A program made the position numbers and the translations under genes. Source: Microbacterium lemovicicum (GTDB lineage Bacteria; Actinomycetota; Actinomycetes; Actinomycetales; Microbacteriaceae). Taken from it: DNA of 64,000 nt. Below, one piece after another: positions 34,949 to 46,371 of the stretch (position 1 is its first letter; every line of letters begins with the position of its first letter). Under the pieces are notes generated by a model. The model was not told the DNA's origin. It ran no database searches and worked only from the letters and a program-made list of their open reading frames with translations. The stretch covers positions 1,488,001-1,552,000 of the forward strand of contig NZ_CP031423.1 in the NCBI RefSeq assembly GCF_003991875.1, written 5' to 3'.

Positions 34949-37114
34949 ATGATGACGAACACCTCCGCATCGCCGTACGCCGGCGTCGACTTCTCCCCCC
35001 TCCAGGCCTTCACGGAGGGGGAAGTGGTCACCCACTCCCCCGTCCGCGACGTGCGGCTCCCCTCGGGCAGGACGCTCGCGCTGATCACCCTCGACAACGG
35101 CCGCGACCACACGCGTCCGAACACCCTGGGGCCTGCCACGCTCACCGAGCTCGGCGCGACGCTCGACACGCTGGAGGCCCGCGCGGCCGCCGGCGAGATC
35201 GCCGCCGTCGGCATCACCGGCAAGAAGTACATCCTGGCCGCCGGTGCCGACCTGAGTGACATCTCCCGCCTCGACTCGAAGGAGAGCGCTCGACTCATCG
35301 CGCAGCTGGGCCACTCCGTGCTCGGGCGGCTCTCCGAGCTCGGCGTGCCGTCGTTCGCCTTCGTGAACGGACTCGCGCTCGGCGGCGGGCTCGAGATCGC
35401 GCTGAACTCGACCTACCGGACGGTGGATGCCTCGGCCGCCGCGATCGCGCTGCCCGAGGTCTTCCTCGGCATCATCCCCGGGTGGGGCGGCGCGTACCTG
35501 CTGCCGAACCTCATCGGCATCGAGAACGCGCTCGAGGTCGTGATCTCCAACCCGCTGAAGCAGAATCGCATGCTCAAGCCGCAGCAGGCGTTCGACTACG
35601 GCATCGTCGATGCGATCTTCCCCGCGGCGACCTACCTCGAGAACTCCCTCGCCTGGGCCGACGGCGTGCTGGCGGGACGGATCAAGGTCGAGCGCAAAAA
35701 CGAGCCGGGAAAGATCGAGCGCCTCACCAAGTGGCCCATCGCCATCCGCATGGCGCGCGGCATGCTCGAGAGCCGTATCGGCACCGTTCCGACGTCGCCC
35801 TACGCCGCGCTCGAGCTTCTCGACAAGGCTAAGAGCGGCACGATGGCCGAGGGCTTCGCCCGCGAGGACGAGGCGCTGGCCGAGCTCGTCACGGGCGACC
35901 AGTTCGCGGCATCCATGTACGCCTTCGATCTCGTGCAGAAGCGGGCGAAGCGCCCGGTGGGAGCACCCGACAAGGCGCTCGCGAAGAAGGTCGCCAAGGT
36001 CGGCATCATCGGCGCCGGTCTCATGGCCAGCCAGTTCGCGCTGCTGTTCCTGCGCAAGCTGCAGGTGCCGGTGCTCATCACCGACCTCGATCAGGCGCGC
36101 GTCGACAAGGGCCTGGCCTACATCCGCGAGGAGATCGGCAAGCTGGAGGCGAAGGGCCGGCTCGACGGCGACACCGCCAACAAGCTCCGTGCGCTCGTGC
36201 ACGGCACGACCGACAAGAGCGAGTACGCGGACTGCGACTTCGTCATCGAGGCCGTGTTCGAGGAGGTCGGCGTCAAGCAGCAGGTCTTCGCGGAGATCGA
36301 GCAGATCATCGCCGACGACGCGATCCTCGCGACCAACACCTCGTCGCTCTCGGTCGAGGAGATCGGGGCGAAGCTCGCACACCCCGAGCGGCTCGTCGGA
36401 TTCCACTTCTTCAACCCCGTGGCCGTCATGCCGCTGATCGAGGTCGTCAGGACGCCGCAGACGACGGATGCCGCGCTGTCGACCGCGTTCGTCGTGGCGC
36501 GCACTCTGGGCAAGAACGCGGTGCTCACGAGCGACGCTCCCGGCTTCGTCGTCAACCGCCTGCTGGCCAAGGTCATGGGCGAGGCGGCGCGCGCTGTGTA
36601 CGAGGGCACGCCGCTGCTCACCGTCGAGAAGGCCTTCGGGCCGCTCGGCCTTCCGATGACGCCGTTCCAGCTCATCGATCTCGTGGGGTGGAAGGTCGCG
36701 GCCCACGTGCAGGACACGATGGCGCACGCCTTCCCCGACCGGTTCTTCGCCGCGGAGAACTTCCACCGCCTGGCGGAGCTGACCGAGGTCGTCGAGAAGG
36801 ACAAGGGCGGGCGCGTCACCGGCTGGACCAAGGCGGCGGAGAAGGTGCTCAAGGGCGCGGTCGGCTCCTCCCCCTCGTCCGAGGCCGACATCCTCCGGCG
36901 GGTGCAGGACGGCCTGGCGCAGGAGATCCGCATCATGCTCGACGAGGGCGTCGTGCCCGAGGTCGAGGACATCGACCTCTGCCTGATCCTCGGGGCGGGT
37001 TGGCCGTTCATCGACGGCGGTGCCTCGCCCTACCTCGACCGTGAGGGGGCGTCGGAGCGCGTCTTCGGAGGCACGTTCCACACTCCCGCCATCCGGGGTA
37101 TCGCCGCACGCTGA
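34949..37114 (+). CDS. Multifunctional enoyl-CoA hydratase/3-hydroxyacyl-CoA dehydrogenase
   Basis: Beta-oxidation alpha subunit of 721 residues. The hydratase half has oxyanion-hole segments AAGADLSDISRLD and NGLALGGGLEIALN and the second catalytic region LPEVFLGIIPGWGG. The dehydrogenase half has the NAD motif GIIGAGLMASQFA and catalytic His in FHFFNPVAVMPLIEVV, then two C-terminal dehydrogenase domains. ATG ATG at 34949/34952: the second has better spacing to AGGGG. Cotranscribed with the thiolase, then a strong terminator. Confidence 0.93.
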   Translation: MMTNTSASPYAGVDFSPLQAFTEGEVVTHSPVRDVRLPSGRTLALITLDNGRDHTRPNTLGPATLTELGATLDTLEARAAAGEIAAVGITGKKYILAAGADLSDISRLDSKESARLIAQLGHSVLGRLSELGVPSFAFVNGLALGGGLEIALNSTYRTVDASAAAIALPEVFLGIIPGWGGAYLLPNLIGIENALEVVISNPLKQNRMLKPQQAFDYGIVDAIFPAATYLENSLAWADGVLAGRIKVERKNEPGKIERLTKWPIAIRMARGMLESRIGTVPTSPYAALELLDKAKSGTMAEGFAREDEALAELVTGDQFAASMYAFDLVQKRAKRPVGAPDKALAKKVAKVGIIGAGLMASQFALLFLRKLQVPVLITDLDQARVDKGLAYIREEIGKLEAKGRLDGDTANKLRALVHGTTDKSEYADCDFVIEAVFEEVGVKQQVFAEIEQIIADDAILATNTSSLSVEEIGAKLAHPERLVGFHFFNPVAVMPLIEVVRTPQTTDAALSTAFVVARTLGKNAVLTSDAPGFVVNRLLAKVMGEAARAVYEGTPLLTVEKAFGPLGLPMTPFQLIDLVGWKVAAHVQDTMAHAFPDRFFAAENFHRLAELTEVVEKDKGGRVTGWTKAAEKVLKGAVGSSPSSEADILRRVQDGLAQEIRIMLDEGVVPEVEDIDLCLILGAGWPFIDGGASPYLDREGASERVFGGTFHTPAIRGIAAR

Positions 37115-37125
37115 CGGACGACGAA

Positions 37126-37153
37126 GGGGACGGATGCCGCGGCATCCGTCCCC
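37126..37153. terminator. 28-bp perfect palindrome ending the fatty-acid oxidation unit
   Basis: GGGGACGGATGCC at 37126 pairs with its exact complement ending at 37153; only the central GC is unpaired in a hairpin. TTCTCGGTT follows. It lies 12 nt after the stop of the multifunctional gene and contains the recurrent GGATGCCG/CGGCATCC motif of this genome. Confidence 0.8.
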
Positions 37154-37346
37154 TTCTCGGTTGACATCCTGTGAGATGCCGCGACGTGCCGTGACGTGAC
37201 GTGCGAAGACGGCGACAGGATCCTCGCGCCGACCCGAGAATCAGGGATGTCATGAGAATCAGGGCGGACACGCCGCAAAGACCTGTCTCTCGTACCATGC
37301 CTGACTCCGGGCGCGAGGACCAGAACGAAAACTGCTCGACTCGCTG
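37154..37346. other. Intergenic region with short direct repeats
   Basis: Between the fatty-acid oxidation unit and the convergent dxs gene lie 190 nt with no credible gene. GACGTG-type units repeat near 37180-37202 and GAGAATCAGGG occurs twice (about 37233 and 37254). Confidence 0.4.
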
Positions 37347-39299
37347 CTACGGCCGCGGCGGGGTGCTCTCCCAGTCGTCGACCGCAGACAGGTCGCTGCC
37401 CTCCGGACGGGCCTTGGGGATGCGGGTCCCGAGCACCTGCGAGACGACGTCCTGCGCGATCTTCGCGGCCGTGAGACCCGCGTCCTCGAGGATCTGCTCG
37501 CGGGTCGCGTGGTCGATGAACTCGTCGGGCAGGCCCAGTTCGTCCACGGCGGTGTCGACGCCCGCCTCGCGCAGCACCTGCCGCACGCGCGTGCCGACTC
37601 CGCCGACGCGGATGCCGTCCTCGATGGTGATGACGAGGCGGTGGGATGCCGCGAGATCGACGATCGACGGCTGAACGGGCACGACCCACCGGGGGTCGAC
37701 GACCGTGGCGCCGATGCCCTGCGCGCGCAGGCGCCCGGCCACGTCGACGGCGAGGTGGGCCATCGGGCCGATGCCGACGATGAGGACGTCCTTGGCATCG
37801 GACTGCACGAGCACGTCGACGCCGTCGGAGAGACGCTCCACCGCGGGCAGGTCGGCGCCGACCGAGCCCTTGGGGAAGCGCACCACGGTGGGCGCATCGT
37901 CCACGGCGACCGCTTCGCGGAGCTCCTCGCGCAGGCGGGCCTCGTCGCGCGGCACCGCGATGCGGATGTGCGGCACGATCTGCAGCATGGCGAGGTCCCA
38001 GATGCCGTGGTGGCTCGGACCGTCGGGGCCGGTGACGCCGGCGCGGTCGAGCACGAAGGTGACGCCCGCGCGGTGCAGTGCGACATCCATCATGACCTGG
38101 TCGAAGGCGCGGTTCATGAACGTGGCGTAGATGGCGACGACCGGGTGCAGGCCGCCGAACGCGAGTCCGGCCGCAGAGGCGACGGCGTGCTGCTCCGCGA
38201 TGCCGACGTCGTAGACGCGGTCGGGGAAGCGCTGGGCGAACGGCAGGAGGCCGGTGGGTCGCAGCATCGCGGCCGTGATGCCGACGACATCCTCGCGCTC
38301 CTCGCCGATCGCGAGGAGCTCCTCGGCGAAGACGTCACCCCAGGCCGGGCTCCCCGCTCCGCCGACGGCCGCGCCGGTGAGCGGATCGATCTTTCCGACC
38401 GCGTGGAACTGGTCGGCCTCGTCGTCGAGGGCCGGCTGATAGCCGCGGCCTTTCTCGGTGATGGCGTGCACGATCACGGGGGCGCCGTAGCTCTTGGCGA
38501 GCTCGAGGGTCTCCAGCATCACGCCGATGTCGTGGCCGTCGACGGGGCCGAGGTACTTGATGTCGAGATTCGAGTACAGCGCGGCGTTGTTCGTGAAGCG
38601 GGACAGGAACCCGTGGGTGCCGCCGCGGACGCCGCGGTAGACGGCGCGGGCCGCGGGACCGAGGCGACCGAAGAGCGTGGCCGATCCCTCGTGCAGGTGG
38701 CGGTAGGTCTCCGCCGTGCGCACGCGGTTGAGGTAGCGCGCCATGCCGCCGATCGTCGGGGCGTAGGAGCGGCCGTTGTCGTTGACGATGATGACCAGGT
38801 TGCGATCGTTTTCGTCGGAGATGTTGTTGAGCGCCTCCCACGTCATGCCGCCCGTGAGGGATCCGTCGCCGACCACGGCGACCACGTGGCGGTCCTTCCG
38901 GCCGGTGCGGGTGAGGGCGCGTGAGACGCCGTCCGCCCAGCTGAGCGAACTGGACGCGTGGGAGGACTCCACGACGTCGTGCGGGCTCTCCGAGCGCTGC
39001 GGGTAGCCGGCGAGGCCGCCGCGCGACCGCAGTCGCGAGAAGTCCTGGCGCCCGGTGAGCAGCTTGTGCACGTAGGACTGGTGGCCCGTGTCGAAGATCA
39101 TCGGGTCGTTCGGCGAGTCGAAGACGCGGTGCATCGCGAGGGTCAGCTCGACGACGCCGAGGTTGGGTCCGAGGTGCCCGCCGGTGCGGGAGACGTTCTC
39201 GATGAGGAAGTCCCGGATCTCCTGAGCGAGATCCTCGAGCTCTTCCACGCTCAGTGCGTCGAGGTCGCGCGGACCTCCGATGGAGCCCAGTCGCGGCAT
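37347..39299 (-). CDS. dxs: 1-deoxy-D-xylulose-5-phosphate synthase
   Basis: First enzyme of the MEP isoprenoid route: pyruvate plus glyceraldehyde 3-phosphate to DXP with thiamine diphosphate. The TPP motif runs from GDGSLTGGMTWEALNN to VNDN; substrate His residues are in FDTGHQSYVHK and SHHGIWD; YDVGIAEQHAVASAAG marks the second domain. I place the start at 39299 (650 residues, MPRLGSIGGP), with GAGGGG 5-10 nt upstream, rather than the ATG at 39320. PLP made by PdxST here does not need DXP, so dxs serves isoprenoids and thiamine. Confidence 0.94.
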   Translation of the reverse strand: MPRLGSIGGPRDLDALSVEELEDLAQEIRDFLIENVSRTGGHLGPNLGVVELTLAMHRVFDSPNDPMIFDTGHQSYVHKLLTGRQDFSRLRSRGGLAGYPQRSESPHDVVESSHASSSLSWADGVSRALTRTGRKDRHVVAVVGDGSLTGGMTWEALNNISDENDRNLVIIVNDNGRSYAPTIGGMARYLNRVRTAETYRHLHEGSATLFGRLGPAARAVYRGVRGGTHGFLSRFTNNAALYSNLDIKYLGPVDGHDIGVMLETLELAKSYGAPVIVHAITEKGRGYQPALDDEADQFHAVGKIDPLTGAAVGGAGSPAWGDVFAEELLAIGEEREDVVGITAAMLRPTGLLPFAQRFPDRVYDVGIAEQHAVASAAGLAFGGLHPVVAIYATFMNRAFDQVMMDVALHRAGVTFVLDRAGVTGPDGPSHHGIWDLAMLQIVPHIRIAVPRDEARLREELREAVAVDDAPTVVRFPKGSVGADLPAVERLSDGVDVLVQSDAKDVLIVGIGPMAHLAVDVAGRLRAQGIGATVVDPRWVVPVQPSIVDLAASHRLVITIEDGIRVGGVGTRVRQVLREAGVDTAVDELGLPDEFIDHATREQILEDAGLTAAKIAQDVVSQVLGTRIPKARPEGSDLSAVDDWESTPPRP

Positions 39300-39402
39300 C
39301 CTGTTCCCCTCGTCCGACATCCGGCAAGTCTACCCGCCGGGCACTGCGCAAGCCCGGAAGGCCGATGCGGGCGCCGACGCGCCCTGCCCCCTCGTGACAC
39401 GC

Positions 39403-39436
39403 CGAAGGGCCGGAGACGTGTGTCTCCGGCCCTTCG
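39403..39436 (-). terminator. Terminator after acnA
   Basis: A perfect 15-bp stem (39403-39417 with 39422-39436) and a GTGT loop lie 9 nt after the acnA stop codon. This is the most stable hairpin in the window for its length. Confidence 0.85.
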
Positions 39437-39444
39437 GTTCGCGC

Positions 39445-42315
<2,871 letters not shown>

Positions 42316-42422
42316 GTTCGTCTCCTTCGTCGGCGGAGGAGCGGGCAGAAGCCCGCCGCACCCCATCTTTCCCCGCGCGGGCGTGGGTCGCCAGTGAGGC
42401 GGACCTAATGTCCAGTCGGAGA

Positions 42423-42446
42423 ATTTATCTTGATGTCAAGATAAAT
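42423..42446. promoter_or_regulatory. 24-bp palindromic operator upstream of acnA
   Basis: ATTTATCTTGA (42423-42433) and TCAAGATAAAT (42436-42446) are exact complements around TG. It is AT-rich in a GC-rich genome, so not a terminator. It looks like a MarR-family operator; in Streptomyces the MarR protein TamR controls aconitase, which makes such control here plausible but untested. Confidence 0.65.
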
Positions 42447-42449
42447 GTA

Positions 42450-43199
42450 TCACTTCGGGGGCGGAGGGTAGAGCGCACGCACGGCGAGCCACGTGACCGC
42501 CACCAGAGGTGCGAACAGAGGCAGTCCCATGACGAGCTTGAGGGTGCCGAGCGCCGCCGTGTTGCCCGTGAGGTACAGCGGGAGCTGCACGGCCAGTCGC
42601 GCCGCGAAGAGCCCCGCCCACATGAGGGTGAGCCAGAAGAAGGCGCGGCGACGACGCTTGTTGCGGCGCCAGCGCGTGCCGTCGTTGACGAGGAAGCCGA
42701 CCGCCAGGCCGATGATCGGCCACCCGACGAGGGCGGAGACGAGCAGCGCCGTGCCGTAGACGCCGTTCGTGATCAGGCCGGGGACGAAGTTGTCGACGCC
42801 CCGGCCGGTGAAGAGCGCGAGCGCCGCGGCCGCGACCGCCGCGATGAGACCGCCGAGAGCGGCGGACGGCGGCGACTTGGTCGCGAGGCGCACCACTGTG
42901 AACAGCAGCGCCACGCCCACCGAGACGCCCAGGCTGAGCCACAGATTGCCCTCGTTCGTGGCCGGGTCGAGGGTGACCGTGAAGAGGATCACGAAGGCCA
43001 GGGTCGGCAGGACCGATTCCAGCACGCCGCGCCAGCCGCCCATGGCGCGCCAGACCGCGGTGCCCGTCGAGCCTCCCTGCGTCGGGTCGAAGCCCGCACG
43101 TCGCGCGGCGGTGCCCAGAGCCGCGCCGAGCGCGTCAGAGGCCGGCGGCGGGGTGAGCGCGGGATCGTCGTCCGTGGCCGGCGGTCGCTCCTCGGTCAC
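42450..43199 (-). CDS. DUF3159 family membrane protein
   Basis: A 249-residue actinobacterial protein with about six membrane helices after a 45-residue acidic/Pro-rich start. Family marks are GGWRGVLESVLPTLAFVILF and GWPIIGLAVGFLVNDGTRWRR. Its role is unknown. The GTG start overlaps the DUF3710 stop by 4 nt (GTGA), so the two are coupled; this pairing is common downstream of dut in Microbacteriaceae. Confidence 0.9.
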   Translation of the reverse strand: MTEERPPATDDDPALTPPPASDALGAALGTAARRAGFDPTQGGSTGTAVWRAMGGWRGVLESVLPTLAFVILFTVTLDPATNEGNLWLSLGVSVGVALLFTVVRLATKSPPSAALGGLIAAVAAAALALFTGRGVDNFVPGLITNGVYGTALLVSALVGWPIIGLAVGFLVNDGTRWRRNKRRRRAFFWLTLMWAGLFAARLAVQLPLYLTGNTAALGTLKLVMGLPLFAPLVAVTWLAVRALYPPPPK

Positions 43200-43816
43200 G
43201 CGGCGCCCGGGGTCGCGGGCATCTTCAGCGGGATCAGGTCGCGCGGCGGCATCGGCGTGCCGCCGCGCACGACCACGATCGAGCGGAACAGGTCCTCGAC
43301 CTTGGCTGCGGCATCCGGGTCGGCTGCCGCTGCGCCCCCGATGACGCCGCGCAGGAACCAGCGCGGGCCGTCGACGCCGATGAAGCGCGCCAGGCGCTTG
43401 CCGCTCGCGGCGTCGGCGCCCGCGATGACGGGAACCTCGGCGAGCAGCTCGGGGCCGAGCGGGCCCTCCCGCTCCTCGACGCGGCCGCCCTGCTGACGGA
43501 TCTGGGCGCGGATCTGCTCGCGCGTCTCGTCCCAGAGTCCGGTCGACCGGGGCGCGGCGAACGCCTGCACCTGCAGCGTCGACTCGGCGTAGTCGAGGCC
43601 GACCGCCACGATGCGCTTGGTCTGCTCCTCGACCTCGAGCCGGAGGTTCAGGCCCTCGCGCGGAAGGATCTTGATGCCCCCCAGATCGATGTAGGGGCGG
43701 ACGGGGTTCGCCTCGGTCTCGTCGAACGGGCCGTCGGCGGCGCGGTCGAGCGGAACGCGGGTCTCGGTGGCGGTGTCGTCGGCCAGGGTGTCGTCGTCGG
43801 GCGTCTCGTCGGTCAT
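43196..43816 (-). CDS. DUF3710 family protein
   Basis: A 206-residue soluble protein with an acidic start, then YIDLGGIKILPREGLNLRLEVEEQ, VGLDYAESTLQVQAFAAPRSTGLWDE and FIGVDGPRWFLRGVIGG, all typical of DUF3710. It occurs next to dut in most actinobacteria (Mycobacterium Rv2696c-Rv2697c). No catalytic motif is visible and no role is known. ATG at 43816; 20 nt after dut. Confidence 0.9.
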   Translation of the reverse strand: MTDETPDDDTLADDTATETRVPLDRAADGPFDETEANPVRPYIDLGGIKILPREGLNLRLEVEEQTKRIVAVGLDYAESTLQVQAFAAPRSTGLWDETREQIRAQIRQQGGRVEEREGPLGPELLAEVPVIAGADAASGKRLARFIGVDGPRWFLRGVIGGAAAADPDAAAKVEDLFRSIVVVRGGTPMPPRDLIPLKMPATPGAA

Positions 43817-43836
43817 GAGTGGTGTCGTGCTCCTTG

Positions 43837-44268
43837 TCAGATGCCGGTCGAGCCGAAGCCGCCGGCGCCGCGGACGCTGTCGGGCAGCTCCTCGACGGGG
43901 ATGAAGTGCGCGCGGGGGACGGGCATGACGATCAGCTGGGCGATGCGGTCGCCCACGGCGACGTCGAACGCCTCCGTGCTGTCGGTGTTGAGGAGGGTGA
44001 CCTTGATCTCCCCGCGGTAGCCGGCATCCACCGTGCCGGGAGAGTTGACGATCGTGATGCCGTGACGCGTGGCCAGGCCGCTGCGCGGCACCACGAAGGC
44101 GACGTATCCGTCCGGCAGCGCGATGCGCACACCGGTGGACACGAGCGCCCGCTCCCCCGGGCCGAGGCGCAGGGCCTCGGCTGCGGTGAGGTCGGCGCCG
44201 GCATCGCCGGGATGCGCGTACCGCGGGACGTCGGCGGCGATAATGGGAACGTCCACGGTTTCGGTCAC
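43837..44268 (-). CDS. dut: dUTP diphosphatase
   Basis: Hydrolyses dUTP to dUMP, keeping uracil out of DNA and feeding dTMP synthesis. The trimeric dUTPase motifs are present: HPGDAGADL (I), VPRSGLATRHG (II), PGTVDAGYRGEI (III), DRIAQLIV (IV) and GAGGFGSTG (V) at the C-terminus. The GTG at 44268 gives 143 residues, but no clear ribosome site precedes it. It is divergent from the DUF3093 gene, 18 nt apart. Confidence 0.95.
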   Translation of the reverse strand: MTETVDVPIIAADVPRYAHPGDAGADLTAAEALRLGPGERALVSTGVRIALPDGYVAFVVPRSGLATRHGITIVNSPGTVDAGYRGEIKVTLLNTDSTEAFDVAVGDRIAQLIVMPVPRAHFIPVEELPDSVRGAGGFGSTGI

Positions 44269-44286
44269 GCAACGAGGGTAGTCCAG

Positions 44287-44757
44287 ATGGCGATGCAGAA
44301 CGTCCCGACGAGGACGGCCGCGCCGTACCGCGAGCGGCTCGGCCCGTCGATGTGGTTCCTGGTCTCCGCCGCACTCTGCGGGCCCATGGCCGCACTGGTG
44401 TTCGTGCCGCTGGACACCACCGTCGCCCTCGTCGTGGGGGCGCTCGTGGGCGTGGCCGTCGTGGCGCTGCTCGTGTCCGGCTCGCCCGTCATCACCGTCA
44501 GGGACGGCGAGCTGCGCGCCGGTCGTGCGCACATCCCGGTCGAGTTCCTGGATGCCGGATCCTGGGTGTCCGGTGACGACGCGCAGTACGCGCGCAGCGC
44601 GGGTCTTCACCCGCGGGCCTGGCACCTCATCCGCGGCGGGATCGATGCGGTCGCGATGTTCGCCGTCACCGACCCGGACGATCCGACGCCGTACTGGGTG
44701 ATCTCGTCCCGCACGCCCGACCGGCTGGTGGCGGCGGTGCGCCGGGCTCAGTCCTGA
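44287..44757 (+). CDS. DUF3093 family membrane protein
   Basis: A 156-residue protein with two N-terminal helices (MWFLVSAALCGPMAALVFVPL, VALVVGALVGVAVVALLV) followed by a soluble part with VRDGELRAGRAHIPVEFLD and PYWVISSRTPDRL. This is the DUF3093 layout, conserved beside dut in actinobacteria (Mycobacterium Rv2698). Role unknown. GAGGG lies 8 nt before the ATG at 44287; a second ATG at 44293 is possible. Confidence 0.88.
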   Translation: MAMQNVPTRTAAPYRERLGPSMWFLVSAALCGPMAALVFVPLDTTVALVVGALVGVAVVALLVSGSPVITVRDGELRAGRAHIPVEFLDAGSWVSGDDAQYARSAGLHPRAWHLIRGGIDAVAMFAVTDPDDPTPYWVISSRTPDRLVAAVRRAQS

Positions 44758-44764
44758 GGGCGCG

Positions 44765-44790
44765 CCCCGTCGCCGCGTGCGACGACGGGG
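44765..44790. terminator. Bidirectional terminator, DUF3093/DUF4193
   Basis: CCCCGTCG (44765-44772) pairs with CGACGGGG (44783-44790) around a 10-nt loop, in the 43-nt gap between the two convergent genes. Confidence 0.6.
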
Positions 44791-44800
44791 GCTGCGGTCG

Positions 44801-45094
44801 TCAGGCCGCGCACTCCTTGCACATGGGGCCGTGCGCGGTGTCGTGGTCGAGCTGCGAGCGGTGCTTCACGAGGAAGCAGTTGGAGCAGGTGAACTCGTCC
44901 TCCTGCGGGGGCAGCACGACGACGTCGAGCTCGAGGTCGGACAGGTCGGCTCCGGGAAGCTCGAATCCCGACGGGTTGTCGGCGTCCTCGACGTCGACCG
45001 CACCCGACAGCTTGTCGGGGACGCGCTCCTTCAGCGCCTCGATCGACTCGCTGTCGTCCTCGGTCTTGCGGGGGGCGTCGTAATCCGTGGCCAT
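44801..45094 (-). CDS. DUF4193 zinc-ribbon protein
   Basis: A 97-residue acidic protein with a C-terminal zinc ribbon: TCSNCFLVKHRSQL and PMCKECAA. DUF4193 is a conserved actinobacterial family (Mycobacterium Rv2699c), often essential or strongly conserved but of unknown function. The ATG at 45094 (MATDYDAPRK) matches the family start. The 221-nt gap to sepH must hold both divergent promoters; I see no clear boxes there. Confidence 0.92.
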   Translation of the reverse strand: MATDYDAPRKTEDDSESIEALKERVPDKLSGAVDVEDADNPSGFELPGADLSDLELDVVVLPPQEDEFTCSNCFLVKHRSQLDHDTAHGPMCKECAA

Positions 45095-45315
45095 GCGTGA
45101 GCGTCTCTTCTTCCGGGGGTGTCGTAGAACCGTAGGCCCTGTCGGGCGGCCATAGTTTGCATGACCGCGGACCAATAAGCAAATGCGGCTTCGGAGCCGA
45201 TCCATCCGCGGTCTTCACGAGCGTGGAACTCGCGGCGCGCCCCGGATATTCCCGGCTCCACGCCGCCCCTGTGACACGATGGCGAGCACACCGCCGGAAC
45301 GAAAGAGGCGTCCGC

Positions 45316-46347
45316 ATGGAACAGCTCAAAGTCATCGGGACCGAAGACGACAGGCTCGTCCTCGCGACCGAATCGGGCGAGCGATTCTCGCTCGCCGTCG
45401 ACAGTGTCCTGCGCGGCGAGCTGCGCAGGATCGGACGCGATCGCGCCGACGAGGTGCCCGCGAACCGCCCCAGCCCTCGCGAGATCCAGGCGCACATCCG
45501 CGCCGGTCTGTCTGCGCAGGAGGTCGCCGTCCTGCTGGAGGCGCGCGTCGAGGACGTGCAGCGCTTCGAGGGTCCGGTGCTGGCCGAGCGTGAGCACATC
45601 GTCGGTCAGGCTCTGTCCGTGCCCGTCCTGCTGGGCGGCGACCTCGAGCCCGATGCCCTGCCGACGTTCGGCGCCGCCGTCCGCGCGAAGCTGGCCGAGG
45701 CCGGCGCCTCGGGCGAGCGCTGGACGAGCTGGAAGGAGCCCACCGGCTGGGTGGTCAAGCTCGAGTTCACTGCCGGCGACGTCGACCATGACGCCCGGTG
45801 GGGCTTCGACCCCCGCCGCACGACGCTTTCGCCGCAGAACGCCGACGCGATCCAGCTGTCCCGCCAGGGCTCGCTGCCGGACGGGCTCATCCCGCGGCTG
45901 CGCGCTCTGGAGGTGCCCGCGGGCAAGGATGAGTCGCGCTTCGACAGCGGCGCGTTCGGCCCGCGACGCATGCCCGACGCCGACATCGAGAGCCCCGAGG
46001 TGCCGGCGCCGACCGCGCCCGCCGTCGAGAACGCGGCGATCAAGCGCGCCGACAACGTGTCCTCGCCGTCGTCCGAGACCGCGGACCTGCTCGAGGCCCT
46101 GCGTCGACGCCGCGGACAGCGCGAGCCCCTGCCCGGCATGGAGAGCGAGACGCCGTCGCGCTCGCACTCCCCCGTCGCCCTCTTCGATGCCCTCGAGCCG
46201 GGCTACGAGGAGACGCCGAGCGGCTCCTCGGTGCCCGCCCAGAACGAGCGGGCCGCGGCATCCGGTGACGGAGGCGGCCGCCGCAAGGGCCGCACGTCGA
46301 TGCCGTCGTGGGACGAGATCGTTTTCGGCGCACGCACCGAAGACTGA
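45316..46347 (+). CDS. sepH: Septation protein SepH (DUF3071)
   Basis: Actinobacterial division protein that binds FtsZ and promotes its assembly, as shown in Streptomyces and Mycobacterium. The N-terminal DUF3071 domain (MEQLKVIGTEDDRLVLATESGERF, SPREIQAHIRAGLSAQEVA with a helix-turn-helix-like segment) is followed by a Pro/Ala-rich linker from about residue 215 and a short conserved basic-to-acidic tail (SMPSWDEIVFG). The 343-residue length is typical. Confidence 0.92.
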   Translation: MEQLKVIGTEDDRLVLATESGERFSLAVDSVLRGELRRIGRDRADEVPANRPSPREIQAHIRAGLSAQEVAVLLEARVEDVQRFEGPVLAEREHIVGQALSVPVLLGGDLEPDALPTFGAAVRAKLAEAGASGERWTSWKEPTGWVVKLEFTAGDVDHDARWGFDPRRTTLSPQNADAIQLSRQGSLPDGLIPRLRALEVPAGKDESRFDSGAFGPRRMPDADIESPEVPAPTAPAVENAAIKRADNVSSPSSETADLLEALRRRRGQREPLPGMESETPSRSHSPVALFDALEPGYEETPSGSSVPAQNERAAASGDGGGRRKGRTSMPSWDEIVFGARTED

Positions 46348-46371
46348 TCCGGCGCCGACGGGCGACCCCGG

